Source: Oopsacas minuta
Taxonomy: Eukaryota > Porifera > Hexactinellida > Lyssacinosida > Leucopsacidae
NCBI GenBank assembly: GCA_024704765.1
Contig: JAKMXF010000310.1
Location: 620,001 to 684,000, forward strand
Direction of reading: 5' to 3'
Length of the DNA: 64,000 bases
Shown here: piece after piece, positions 1-11,209 of the stretch
Position numbering within the stretch: the first letter of the stretch is position 1
How the letters are laid out: every line of letters begins with the position of its first letter
Position numbers and translations under genes: made by a program
Notes under the pieces: model-generated
Seen by the model: only the letters and a program-made list of their open reading frames with translations
Told to the model about the DNA's origin: nothing
Database searches by the model: none

Positions 1-633
1 TACATACTGTGATCTTTCCTTGAAAACTGACAAACAAACAGACAAACAACAATTGAGATTTAATAATTTAGATTATAACAATTTCCAAGAGATATATCTG
101 TAACCAAGGGGTTAATAAAACAAAACAACAAATATTGACAATACGTAATTGAAGAAATAATATTTAGAATCGGCATACTCAATTTATTACAACAACAAAT
201 ATTCACAACACATAGTTGAAATATCATATTCGGAATCAGCGTACTTAATAACCACTATATGTCTGTTGAGGCCAAGTCGCTAAGTATATTTTCGACATTT
301 CAATTATTTGTTTACTTTATATTCATAAAAACAACAAGTAAATTTACATGTGATTAATTCGAAAGTGTGAAAATCGGAATGAGCATACTCGATTACCCCA
401 ATGTAGTTGTTAACCTTTCCTATATCGTTAACAAAAGGATATGTTATTCCCTGTATTATATACTCAGGTCATCTTCCCTATCATTATAATATAAGGTGGA
501 CAACAAACAAACAAACAAACACGCACATCCACAATAATTGAGTTTTAATAAAATAGATTTGTTAGGTTAAGGAAAATCGAATATTAATAAAATGACTTCA
601 AAGTTTAAATATAACTAACAACTGAATTTTGTA
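1..633. repeat. AT-rich intergenic sequence with copies of a dispersed repeat (family R1)
   Basis: No gene is seen here. The stretch holds degenerate pieces of a repeat that recurs at about 4850-5320, 15400-15500, 19230-19480 (opposite strand) and 47690-48060 (opposite strand). Shared landmarks are a segment like 'TTTACTTTATATTCATAAA', then 'AAGTGTGAAAATCGGAAT' and 'GCATACTCGATTACCC', and an 'ACAAACAAACAGACAAAC' run. Target duplications and clear ends were not found, so the class of element is unknown. Confidence 0.5.
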
Positions 634-3600
634 TTATATTCGATTCAATTCATTATTCAACTTGTTTAGATTGTATAAATGAGGCTCAAATGTGTGTCCA
701 CTATTGACTAGATTATCAAAATAGATTCTTCTCTTCTTTACAGAAAAACTCTTAGATGTTAGGAACTGTTCTCGAATAGCCTTCCCACCGAACTGGATCA
801 ATCTCCGTTTAATCTGCCTGCAATATTCAAACACTTTCAGCTTGACTTCTTTATGTTTCTTCGGAATATTCTCTTTCGCGTATAATTTAACTGCTGTGAT
901 TATCGGGAATATATGAATACAATTCTTGATAAATGTATCCAAATCTCCAAGAACACGAGTAGTAAGAGCAGCTAGTTTGGGCAGGTTTAACGAAAGGCAG
1001 CTGACCTCTGCGATTATCTCCTTAGTAAGAGATAAATGTACTAACTCTATGAGTTCTATAATCGTACCAGAAGGTGTTACAAAGGTTGTGGAGATCTCTT
1101 CATCACGATTTCCCTGCAAAATTGAGAATTTTATGTAACAAGGGAGTCCATAGAGAATATAGAGCAATGTCTGCCCCCAATCACTACCCAGGGGGATTTC
1201 TTTTTGTCCCACACTTAAGTGTTGATCATCTAAAGTGAATCGATTCACTGACCTCGTCACAATCATAAACTTGGAGGTCGGCTCAATAGGAAACCGATGA
1301 ATATCTAATGTCCCGTAAGTGAAAGAAAGGAATTTAAGTCGTCGTGGATTATGTTCAACATTTGAAATGTAGTGTCTACATACAGGTGATTCCATTTCAA
1401 TGTTTTTTATTATTTCAATCTGTTTGTCTTTGAAATCATCGGGGTCAGGACCCATCATGTGATTACCTCTGTAATCCTTTCCTTCTAGAGTTATCTTTGG
1501 AGCCTGCAGACAGATACACCGCAAATATTTCTTCATTATCTCGTTAAGACTTGTTACTTCCGAAGGAAGAGAATCTATAAATAGCACTGAAGAATCATTA
1601 GAGACTGAATTTGCATCAACACCTACTCTACTATTATCCTTCAGATGCGTAACAACATCAATTGGATCGAAATATTGGAAGGGAGAGTTTGGAAATAGAA
1701 TAAGAGATCCACTATGTCTCCCTATCCAACTAACTTCATGTCTAGATCCTGTAGCACCTTTGGAAGAGAAACCATCGAACCTATCTCTGTCCCAGAAATC
1801 AACTTGTACACCCAGTAATTCGAATAGTCTTTGCCAGAGTACGAACTCCTTTCTTGAAATAGATTTATCAGTTACGAACAGAATATCAGCTGGTGGATGT
1901 GAAGGGATATAAAAGGGTATGACACGAATAAAATGCTGGCGATACTCAATCAGTTTTCCTCTCAAGATAAGATCTACTTGCACTGGACATCTGTCAAACA
2001 ACTCGGCAGTATTCGACAAGGCAACATTGAAAGTGACAGTAATTTTGCTAGCAGATTGTATTTGAATTACATCTACATAGAAGCTATTTGGCACATTGGG
2101 GTCATAATGTATTCTGTATGGACAGCTCGAATCTTCTGTTACTATCGCGAAAGGTAGCAGCCTCTTATCAAAATGAACTCTCAAAGCTATTTCTCCACCT
2201 GATTGAGGGTAGTTACCATAATGTATCGTTGATATGTTAGTCAAAGTAATATGAATACTAGCTTGTTCACCTCTACACATATTCTCCGGTATACCAATAT
2301 TATCTACTTTTACTGGATATTGTACGATGAGTCTATGGATTGTTTTTGCACTGTCGAAAGGTCGTCCTAAGAGATCAACTCTGGTCTCAAAGAATGCCTC
2401 ACCCAAATACGGCCCCTCAGAATTCGGCGGTGGAACATCAAATACTCTACCAACATATTCTTGAGTAATGGCCATTGTTTGTTGTGGAGGCAGAATTGGA
2501 AGTGTGACTGTTGTTGGATGGAATTTTACAGTTGAAGTTGACACCATAGATACTATTGCCCCTTCAGGTAATGTCATGCAACCAATATTCTGTAAGGTTA
2601 ACTTGTCTATTGTGATTTGCTCGTTAGGCTCAAATATCCCATCGTCTACTGCTGATCTAACATTGAGTGATTGAGCATCCACTTTAACATGATATCTGTA
2701 ACCAGATTGTTCAATAACAGTTTGACCATCCAGGCTAAGGAGTACGAACAATAAACTTCCATCACGCCCCTTAGCTCCGTTATTGCCAGGCGGCCCATTT
2801 TGACCTTGGTACCCGGGAAAACCACTCGACCCCCTTGATCCTGAAAACCCAGATGAACCGCTAGGATTTCCACTACCTCCGAAACCCCCACTACCCCCAT
2901 GTCCCCCACTCCCTCCATCCCCACCATCCCCTCCAAACCCAGAGTGTCCACCCTTTCCAGGTTCTCCTGCATTTACTGCTACTTCGACTAGATGTAGCAG
3001 CTTAGGGTCACTAGAGTGGACGATACAATGACCTCCATTTCCAGAATTCGCTGCATCACCACCTCTTCCACCATTCCCGCCTATACCTCCTTGACCACCG
3101 TCACCTCCCCTACCCCCATTTCCGCCACTTCCTCCACTACTATTATCACTCCCACTGCTTCCACTGCCCCCACTTCCACCATGCCCCCCATGTCCTCCTG
3201 TCCCTCCTTTCCCACCCTGACCTCCAGGACCGCCATGACCTCCATGCCCACCAGTACAGTCCACACATAGAATGTACTCGCTACTCTCACCACCTAAATT
3301 TACACAATCTTCTAGTGTTCCGTTTATATTCAGATTTTCAGGTTGTCCAGATATGTATAATGAGAGGTCTGAACCATTAGTCCCATGAGTTCCTGGAGCT
3401 CCATCTGTTCCCGGATACCCTGGACCCCCAGTTCCACCTGGGCCTCCCGGGTATCCTGACCCTCCGCTGAAACCAGACGCACCATGCGATCCATGATGGC
3501 CTAATTCTCCCATTATTCCCATCTGCCCACTAGGCCCGTGCATTCCATCGATTCCTTTCGCTACTATCCATGCTCCCCATCTCTCTTTCTTGCTCACAGC

Positions 3601-4554
3601 TTTATCAACGTGATATGAGACAGTGGAGCTAGTCTCGTCGCCCCGTGGGACTTCTGGCTCTAACCGATCCGCTCCGTATATCAGCTGACGACATTCCAAT
3701 TGCAAAGGTGTTTGTTTGGCTGGCCTTGGATCTTCATAGAAAGTTTGTTGTTGAATGTGATCGATGAAAATCCGCGATTTTAAGACAGGATCCCATAGCT
3801 CTTGCTGTCCAGGTTGCAGATCTACCTCTAAGTCGAATCCAATGCTAATCAGAACATGTACTGCTTGTCCAATTGGAGGTAGAAAAGTATCATGAAGCTG
3901 TCTGTTCGTTATCAGTTTTCCTTCCTGTAGCATTCTCAAAGGTTCAGTTAACATCTTTTTATCATGTTGCTCTGTTTGGTATGAAGGTACCTTCATGTAC
4001 ACGTTTAAATCCCTTTCAGTGTATTTAGGTAGTTCCTTATCTGGGTTGGTGGAAGGTGTCTGTTGAATTGAATTGCTGATGTCTGCAGCCGTTTGTAAGG
4101 GATCGATTGCGTGTGTTATGTCCCAAATACCAGCCCACTGTTGCTCCATCTTTCTCTCTTCAACCCCTAGGATTGGAGAGAAGAGACCGCGCCCTGTAGC
4201 ACCTAGACAAGCCATCAACCATCTCTGTTGTGTTATGTCTTTCATTTTGAAAGTAGTTGACGATTTTTCTAATTTACAAGTGACGGTTATTCCCAGGAAT
4301 TTATCTGGCTCATGAGGATTGTTGTCAACGAATTCTACTAATACATTTTCGTTCTCACCATGTGTAAGCGTGAATAGATTTTGAAAATTTTCATCTCCAT
4401 TGTCTACAACTTGAAAGGGAGGTTCAACATTAACTTTTCGGATGATAGTGATCCTAGCATTTTTCCATCTTTTCAGGATCTTACTCTTACGTTGGCAATA
4501 ACAGGAGTACTCTCGTACAATTCCAGGTATTAGAACTGGTACATTTTCGCCCAT
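634..4554 (-). CDS. Large single-exon protein with glycine-rich centre, function unknown
   Basis: An uninterrupted 1,306-codon frame that starts at an ATG. Residues 1 to about 330 form an N-terminal region I do not recognise. Three glycine-rich blocks follow (roughly 335-395, 440-510 and 530-600), built from GG-x and G-x-x units with some collagen-like G-x-P triplets. They are separated by two short ordinary segments that include Cys residues. The part after residue 600 looks like beta-rich extracellular or bacterial-type domains, with phrases such as FEPNEQITIDKLTLQNIG. Around residue 900 is a possible Rossmann-like segment (PADILFVTDKSISRKEF). No signal peptide or membrane helix is obvious. 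The blocks do not keep a strict G-x-y register, so a true collagen is unlikely. Similar large Gly-rich proteins occur patchily in eukaryotes, as far as I recall; the function is not assigned. Confidence 0.75.
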   Translation of the reverse strand: MGENVPVLIPGIVREYSCYCQRKSKILKRWKNARITIIRKVNVEPPFQVVDNGDENFQNLFTLTHGENENVLVEFVDNNPHEPDKFLGITVTCKLEKSSTTFKMKDITQQRWLMACLGATGRGLFSPILGVEERKMEQQWAGIWDITHAIDPLQTAADISNSIQQTPSTNPDKELPKYTERDLNVYMKVPSYQTEQHDKKMLTEPLRMLQEGKLITNRQLHDTFLPPIGQAVHVLISIGFDLEVDLQPGQQELWDPVLKSRIFIDHIQQQTFYEDPRPAKQTPLQLECRQLIYGADRLEPEVPRGDETSSTVSYHVDKAVSKKERWGAWIVAKGIDGMHGPSGQMGIMGELGHHGSHGASGFSGGSGYPGGPGGTGGPGYPGTDGAPGTHGTNGSDLSLYISGQPENLNINGTLEDCVNLGGESSEYILCVDCTGGHGGHGGPGGQGGKGGTGGHGGHGGSGGSGSSGSDNSSGGSGGNGGRGGDGGQGGIGGNGGRGGDAANSGNGGHCIVHSSDPKLLHLVEVAVNAGEPGKGGHSGFGGDGGDGGSGGHGGSGGFGGSGNPSGSSGFSGSRGSSGFPGYQGQNGPPGNNGAKGRDGSLLFVLLSLDGQTVIEQSGYRYHVKVDAQSLNVRSAVDDGIFEPNEQITIDKLTLQNIGCMTLPEGAIVSMVSTSTVKFHPTTVTLPILPPQQTMAITQEYVGRVFDVPPPNSEGPYLGEAFFETRVDLLGRPFDSAKTIHRLIVQYPVKVDNIGIPENMCRGEQASIHITLTNISTIHYGNYPQSGGEIALRVHFDKRLLPFAIVTEDSSCPYRIHYDPNVPNSFYVDVIQIQSASKITVTFNVALSNTAELFDRCPVQVDLILRGKLIEYRQHFIRVIPFYIPSHPPADILFVTDKSISRKEFVLWQRLFELLGVQVDFWDRDRFDGFSSKGATGSRHEVSWIGRHSGSLILFPNSPFQYFDPIDVVTHLKDNSRVGVDANSVSNDSSVLFIDSLPSEVTSLNEIMKKYLRCICLQAPKITLEGKDYRGNHMMGPDPDDFKDKQIEIIKNIEMESPVCRHYISNVEHNPRRLKFLSFTYGTLDIHRFPIEPTSKFMIVTRSVNRFTLDDQHLSVGQKEIPLGSDWGQTLLYILYGLPCYIKFSILQGNRDEEISTTFVTPSGTIIELIELVHLSLTKEIIAEVSCLSLNLPKLAALTTRVLGDLDTFIKNCIHIFPIITAVKLYAKENIPKKHKEVKLKVFEYCRQIKRRLIQFGGKAIREQFLTSKSFSVKKRRIYFDNLVNSGHTFEPHLYNLNKLNNELNRI

Positions 4555-5593
4555 GTCTTCAAGGATATTTTTATCAATCTATTCTACAAGTACTTTATAC
4601 TTGGAACTACTTGGGCATATATTGATAACATTATCTCAGCGCAGAAATATTTATCACTGTAATTTGAATCCATATACAATGCAGCCATATCACACTCTAT
4701 ATCTACTTGAGAAATACATGTGACTTTTACTATTCTATTTTTAAAAGAAATAGTTATAATTTTCTAAATACGAGTGCTTCGCTTGCGAGCCCTCGCATGT
4801 AACTCTGCACTTCGTGCCGCGACTTTTAACAATTATCATGTACTTATCTGCACTTTGAAAGTTCGAAATTCGGAATCAGCGAACTTGATTACCCTGTATA
4901 ATCTTTGAGACCAAGTTCCTATGACAATTTAGAATTGTTTACTTTATGCACCTAAACTATAACTAATCTATCGTATTCACAATAAGCTGTTGGATGATAT
5001 CATATTTGTAATAAGTGCTCTCCATTGGTATAACCGTTTGAAACCAAGTTTCTGGAACTATTAAAAGATTTGTTTACTTTATATTCATAAAACAACAATA
5101 AATTTACATATGATTAATCCAAAAGTGTGAAAATCGGATTTAGAATGTTCGATATATTTAGTAAAGTTTTATTGAATTATATTTACTTTCTTGATAAACA
5201 CGATAATTACATAGTTATGCGAAAATTTTAAAATTGCATACCGTAAATCCTTTCCTTAACAACGGACAAACAAACAGATAAACACAATTGATATTTTAAA
5301 CTATAGATATATAATTATCACGAAGAATCCGTAGGGTTCTCTTTGGGGGAGGATCCCCATTTTGCGTAATTTGTAAGAAATTTTGGCGGCGGCCCTCCAA
5401 ATTTGGGGCACCCCCAATCTTTATTACCTGGGTCGAAGTCGATGAATGAGAGCAAAAAAAGTTCTGTTTCTGGCCGTTTTTTTATCTAAATTGAGGGTAA
5501 ATTCTAATGCAATTACATAATTAAAGTTTAGTAATTTAACTTTGTAGATGAAAGTACGTATCTCATTTGTTTCTCAGTTTATTCTACAAAGCC
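4555..5593. repeat. Gene-free stretch with a copy of dispersed repeat R1
   Basis: No coding region is seen. About 4850-5320 is a fuller copy of repeat R1, and its reverse complement is clearly visible at 19230-19480. About 4765-4830 is a GC-richer motif with 'CTTCGCTTGCGAGC' that recurs in related form near 48110-48165 and 52025-52060, so it is probably another small dispersed element. Confidence 0.45.
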
Positions 5594-5599
5594 CTTACT

Positions 5600-5797
5600 C
5601 ATACTTGCCAACTGTCTCGTTTTTTAGGACATGTATTGAGGGCCAATGAGGCTAATGTCCCGCCAAAACTTTCCCGAAACCTTAATTGTCCCGCTTTTTC
5701 GCAGTCCAAGCTAATGTAAATATGCTACCTCTCGCGATGTCCCGCGCTAAATTTGTACCTTCAGTCCAGCATTTCTTCACCCAGGTGGGTAAGTATG
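5600..5797. mobile_element. Non-autonomous DNA element with 6-bp target duplication (198 bp)
   Basis: The element begins CATACTTGCCAAC and ends with its imperfect inverse GTGGGTAAGTATG. It is flanked on both sides by CTTACT (5594-5599 and 5798-5803), a perfect 6-bp target duplication. It has no coding capacity. Related termini occur at 29667-29754 and 8416-10816, so this is a family. The superfamily is not assigned. Confidence 0.75.
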
Positions 5798-5979
5798 CTT
5801 ACTACTTAATCTACTCAAACTGTATAATATTATTTATGTAAATAATTATTTATTGCAGGCAGGGGGTTAATATATGCAATAACGTCATTTGAGCTCTGTT
5901 GCATAGGATTTTGACCCGCAATACAAAATCCCAATAGCATATCCATGGTGCGGGTCAAAATCCTACGATGTAATATGTG

Positions 5980-6095
5980 CGTAGGATTTTGACCCGCATC
6001 AAAATGTATTATTGTCGTAGGATTCTGACCCGCATCAAAATGTATTATTGTCGTAGGATTTTGACCCGCATCAAAATGTATTATAGCTCTACGTA
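5980..6095. repeat. Three 36-bp subterminal tandem repeats
   Basis: Units start at 5980, 6016 and 6052. Each carries CGTAGGATTTTGACCCGC followed by 'ATCAAAATGTATTAT'; the second unit has one substitution (TTCTG for TTTTG) and the third ends differently. The core is identical to the inner part of the transposon terminal repeat, which suggests transposase-binding sites. The short frame through this region is only a translation of the repeat. Confidence 0.8.
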
Positions 6096-8415
6096 TACGT
6101 ACGTAACTGAATAAACAAGTCAAATTAGAGTTGGATTCTAGAAATTAGTGAATTTGTTTGATAACATGTAAACTATATCCCCACTACGTATAACAAATTT
6201 ACAATATGTATAATTATCCAAAATGCCAAAAATGGACAGTGTATATAAATATTTTGTAATAATATTACTTGAACAGAAGGTGGTAGGTATTTGATAATTG
6301 TATTTAATAACTCATAATAAATAATATAATTTAACATGTCAATCTATATATTGCAATATATTCTATCAAATATTCTGTGTACCAATTACCGCCTGATACA
6401 GCGAGTTTCTCCTTAATCTCAAAATTTAGTTCGTTGGGTGGATGGTAAGAATATAATAAATTCAATGTTAGAGATACAGCTTTGTAGCGAGTTTCTCATG
6501 TAGTTGGGTTAAGTATGTGTTATTGACAAGGACTTATAGTATTCGAGGTTTCAATTGAAGTAGCTCAGAGTCGATATTTTCATAGATTGAGTGTTGTTGC
6601 GGTGTTTCAAATGTTTCTTCCATGGTATCCAGGCTCAATATATCATCCAATGAATCTAAATACATAATAAATAAGTGAAATGTAGGATTGCTATTATTAA
6701 TCGAATCAAAACAGAACACAACTAGTTTTATATGTACGTAATCATGGGCTGAGTCAATTAGTTATAGTTCAGTACAATATTGTCTCGCTAATATATTTAC
6801 CGCTAGATGGGAATTTGCAAGGTCTTTGGACTTCTTTGATTTGCCTGTCTTCGTTCGAACCTGCCTTTTTTCGTTTTTGCGAGAATGACATTTTCGTGAT
6901 AGATGGATAGGTAATTTGGTTGTTTTGCTATCTGGGTCTTTGCGAGCAACCAGGTGGCTTGGTTTATCTTTCTCTATCGTATATGATCCCAAATATTTCA
7001 TTGCATCTTTTGTTCCTGGGAGTCGCTTGGCTTTCTTTATATTATGTACAAGTACTTCATCTCCTTCCACAAATTCTGATCAAAGTTAAAACAATGATTG
7101 TACAAAGAATTATAATCTGCCAATTACGTACAGTTTGCAATGATGCTAATTTTATAACTAAAAGTAGGTGTTTTGGATTTTAAGAATTAATATAATTGAG
7201 GAAACAAGAAATTAGTTCCGATTCAAGACTATTTCATATTTACCTGATTATACAACAGTTAGTTTCAATATTTTGTTGTGTGACTCAACAAGTCCGTTAC
7301 TTTGTGAGTGGTATGCTGTGGTTCTTCTGGTGTTGACATTTATCTTGTGAAATTCTTGAAATTCCTATTTTGAAAGTAAATAAGAGAACGATAACAATCT
7401 ACTAAGCGCATGTATTTAGTCTTGTACAACAATAGTTAGAAAGATATAATGATTAATAAGGTAAAATTTCCTCCTGAAGGTAGTAGCATTAATTCGGAAA
7501 TTCTTATTTATTAGTATTTAACATAAATTATAATCCAATTTTCCACACGGTTACTTAAATATAGCCATCAGGACGCATAATATCCTACCAGGGTATATAT
7601 TGAAGTAATGCGCTGATAATTGACAATGCAACATGTTACGTACGTATATCCAATATAGTAAGTTGTATTGTGTATCGGGAATAATTTACTTGGTGTATTT
7701 ACAATTACTAATCTCGAGTATGTAAAAAATATGAGTTACCTTGCTTGAAAATTCTGTTCCCTGATCATGTTGGAGGATGTTAGGTACGCCGAATGAGAAA
7801 TAAATTTCCTGTAAACAATCCAATATTTCTTTAGAAGTTTTAGTCTTGAGTGGTCGGGCAATTACAAATTTACTCAGGTAACACACGATAACAAGAATGT
7901 GCAGAAATCCAAGTACAGTGCGGGACATATTGCATACAAGGTCAATTCCACAATGACACCATGGTTCTTCAGGAGGAGGAATAGGTTGAAGCTCTCGTTG
8001 TGACTGAGGAGGTAGAGCAGCAGAGGTTTGACAGTGATGGCAAGTTCGGATCTAGAACGGGAAATGATTTAATTGTCAGTTTGTAGTCCAGTCTAATGTA
8101 ATTTGCTACGTTCCAGATGTTCCACTAAATTAGCATTCCGTCCCGCTTTTTCTTCACTCAGGTTGGCAAATATGTTTATGTGAAATACTTCCACTACCTA
8201 TCCCAATTACTAACTACCGCAAGGATCATTAGTTATTAGATATATGGTTGGTTGGTTGTACCGCATAAATAGATTTCCATATGATAAATTGTATACCGGT
8301 ATACTAAATATCATCAGATCGCACAATTTGAATTTTACAATCGCACAAATAAAGCTGTATACAGTAGAATAATTACAAAGTGAATAACCTCAAACTATAA
8401 AATACATTCTGTTCT

Positions 8416-10816
8416 CAGACTTATCAACCCCTTTTGCAATTTTCCTTGGATTTCACGATATTTCCCCGATTACACACGAAAATATCAAGAAATATAGAAA
8501 AATATAGAAAAAATTTAGAAAAATATAGCAAAAATTGAGAAAAATTAAGAAAAATATAGAAAAAATATAGAAAAAAATAGAAAAAATATAGAAAAATATA
8601 GCAAAAATTTAGAAAAATTAAGCAAAAATATAGAAAAAATATAGAAAAAAATAGAAAAAATATAGAAAAATATAGGAAAATTTAGAAAAATTAAGCAAAA
8701 ATATAGAAAAATATAGAAAAAATAGAAAAATATAGCAAAAATTTAGAAAAATAGAAAAAATATAGAAAAATATAGAAAAAATTAGAAAAATATAGGAAAA
8801 TTTAGAAAAATATAGCAAAAATTTAGAAAAATTAAGCAAAAATATAGAAAAAATATAGAAAAAATATAGAAAAATATAGAAAAAATTCAGAAAAATATAG
8901 AAAAAATATAGAAATTATAGAAAAAATTTAGAAAAATACAGCAAAAATTTAGAAAAATTAAGCAAAAATATAGAAAAATATAGACAAAATTTAGAAAAAT
9001 ATAGAAAAAATATAGAAATTATAGAAAAAATTTAGAAAAATACAGCAAAAATTTAGAAAAATTAAGCAAAAATATAGAAAAAATATAGAAAAAATATAGA
9101 AAAATATAGGAAAATTTAGAAAATTAAGCAAAAATATAGAAAAATATAGAAAAAATAGAAAAATATAGCAAAAATTTAGAAAAATTAAGCAAAAATATAG
9201 AAAAAATATAGAAAAAAATAGAAAAAATATGGAAAAAATATAGAAAAATATAGCAAAATTTAGCAAAAATATAGAAAAAATTTAGAAAAATTAAGCAAAA
9301 ATATAGAAAAAATATAGAAAAAATATAGAAAAATATAGAAAAAAATAGAAAAAATATAGAAAAATATAGAAAAAATTAGAAAAATATAGGAAAATTTAGA
9401 AAAATATAGCAAAAATTTAGAAAAATTAAGCAAAAATATAGAAAAAATATAGAAAAAATATAGAAAAATATAGAAAAAATTCAGAAAAATATAGAAAAAA
9501 TATAGAAATTATAGAAAAAATTTAGAAAAATACAGCAAAAATTTAGAAAAATTAAGCAAAAATATAGAAAAAATATAGAAAAAAATAGAAAAAATATAGA
9601 AAAAATATAGAAAAATATAGCAAAATTTAGCAAAAATATAGAAAAAATTTAGAAAAATTAAGCAAAAATATAGAAAAAATATAGAAAAAATATAGAAAAA
9701 TATAGGAAAATTTAGAAAATTAAGCAAAAATATAGAAAAATATAGAAAAAATAGAAAAATATAGCAAAAATTTAGAAAAATTAAGCAAAAATATAGAAAA
9801 AATATAGAAAAAAATAGAAAAAATATAGAAAAAATATAGAAAAATATAGCAAAATTTAGCAAAAATATAGAAAAAATTTAGAAAAATTAAGCAAAAATAT
9901 AGAAAAAATATAGAAAAAATAGAAAAATATAGAAAAAAATAGAAAAAATATAGAAAAATATAGAAAAAATTAGAAAAATATAGGAAAATTTAGAAAAATA
10001 TAGCAAAAATTTAGAAAAATTAAGCAAAAATATAGAAAAAATATAGAAAAAATATAGAAAAATATAGAAAAAATTCAGAAAAATATAGAAAAAATATAGA
10101 AATTATAGAAAAAATTTAGAAAAATACAGCAAAAATTTAGAAAAATTAAGCAAAAATATAGAAAAATATAGACAAAATTTAGAAAAATATAGAAAAAATA
10201 TAGAAATTATAGAAAAAATTTAGAAAAATACAGCAAAAATTTAGAAAAATTAAGCAAAAATATAGAAAAAATATAGAAAAATATAGAAAAAAAAAAGAAA
10301 AAATATAGAAAAATATAGAAAAAATTAGAAAAATATAGGAAAATTTAGAAAAATATAGCAAAAATTTAGAAAAATTAAGCAAAAATATAGAAAAAATATA
10401 GAAAAAATATAGAAAAATATAGAAAAAATTCAGAAAAATATAGAAAAAATATAGAAATTATAGAAAAAATTTAGAAAAATACAGCAAAAATTTAGAAAAA
10501 TTAAGCAAAAATATAGAAAAAATATAGAAAAATATAGAAAAAAAAAAGAAAAAATATAGAAAAATATAGAAAAAATTAGAAAAATATAGGAAAATTTAGA
10601 AAAATATAGCAAAAATATAGAAAAATATAGCAAAAATTTAAAAAAATTAAGCAAAAATATAGAAAAAAATAGAAAAAATATAGAAAAAATATAGAAAAAT
10701 ATAGAAAAAATTTAGAAAAATATAGAAAAAATATAGCAAAATATAGCAAAATTTCCCCTGGATTTGAAGTGAAATCCCGGGGTTATCCAGGGATCCCTGG
10801 AGGGTTGGTAAGTCTG
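8416..10816. mobile_element. Inserted TIR element whose interior is an A-rich minisatellite
   Basis: The left end CAGACTTATCAACCC and the right end GGGTTGGTAAGTCTG are inverse to each other apart from one base. TGTTCT flanks both sides (8410-8415 and 10817-10822), a 6-bp target duplication as in the 5600-5797 element, whose termini are similar. Nearly all of the 2.4-kb interior is the tandem array at 8470-10755. The element lies in the intron between exons 2 and 3 of the integrase gene, so it is nested inside the larger transposon. Confidence 0.65.
8470..10755. repeat. 2.3-kb A-rich minisatellite with 594-bp higher-order period
   Basis: Built almost entirely from units such as TATAGAAAAA, TTTAGAAAAA and AAGCAAAAA. 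The rare marker ATTCAG followed by 'AAAAATATAG' appears at 8885, 9479, 10073 and 10428. The first three are exactly 594 bases apart, and the last interval is 355. A second marker, TATAGACAAAATTTAG, occurs near 8980 and 10168, two periods apart. Frames in this region translate to Phe/Ile/Tyr-rich strings and are not genes. Confidence 0.9.
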
Positions 10817-11163
10817 TGTTCTCAGTCACATTTTCTTGGAAAATCATATATGAAAGAAACAAGTAATTTAGTAACTCACGTAGGATCCAACATCATTGTA
10901 TATGCCATTCCAATCATATTTGTTTCGGATTCCATCAATGGTAGTGTTGATTCCAGGATGAGTGACACCGTGATAGAATCCGATAATGTTGTCAATTTCT
11001 GAGACTAGTGGAATCTCCAAGTATTTCACACAGCCATTCTTCTTTCTGAAAATCTACAAGAAAAATTATTGTAGTCAAACTCAGAGGTTGTACCTAGCAT
11101 TGAGGGGCAGAGGAGCCCCCTAGCGTTTCGCCCTTCTCATCTCCCTATGGTACGCAAACTTAA

Positions 11164-11209
11164 TGAGGCAACTACATATCTGCCCCCTCGCAGATATGTA
11201 GTTGCCTCA
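11164..11209. repeat. Perfect 20-bp hairpin with 6-nt loop
   Basis: TGAGGCAACTACATATCTGC at 11164-11183 is followed by the loop CCCCTC and its exact reverse complement at 11190-11209. It lies in the intron between integrase exons 1 and 2. Function unknown. Confidence 0.9.

Noticed and set aside
3016-3293. Thr/Pro-rich plus-strand and Val/Gly-rich minus-strand frames
   Set aside because: They are shadows of the glycine-rich coding region in other frames.
5980-6095. CRISPR-like repeats
   Set aside because: The 36-bp units are directly adjacent with no unique spacers, and they match the transposon ends in a eukaryotic genome.
6534-6719. Independent small gene encoding an acidic peptide
   Set aside because: It has an acceptor-like start and lies next to the integrase gene, but no phase-compatible donor was found; kept only as a remark.
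8618-10654. Several 67-117 codon frames rich in Phe, Ile, Tyr and Leu
   Set aside because: They are translations of the A-rich minisatellite on the opposite strand.
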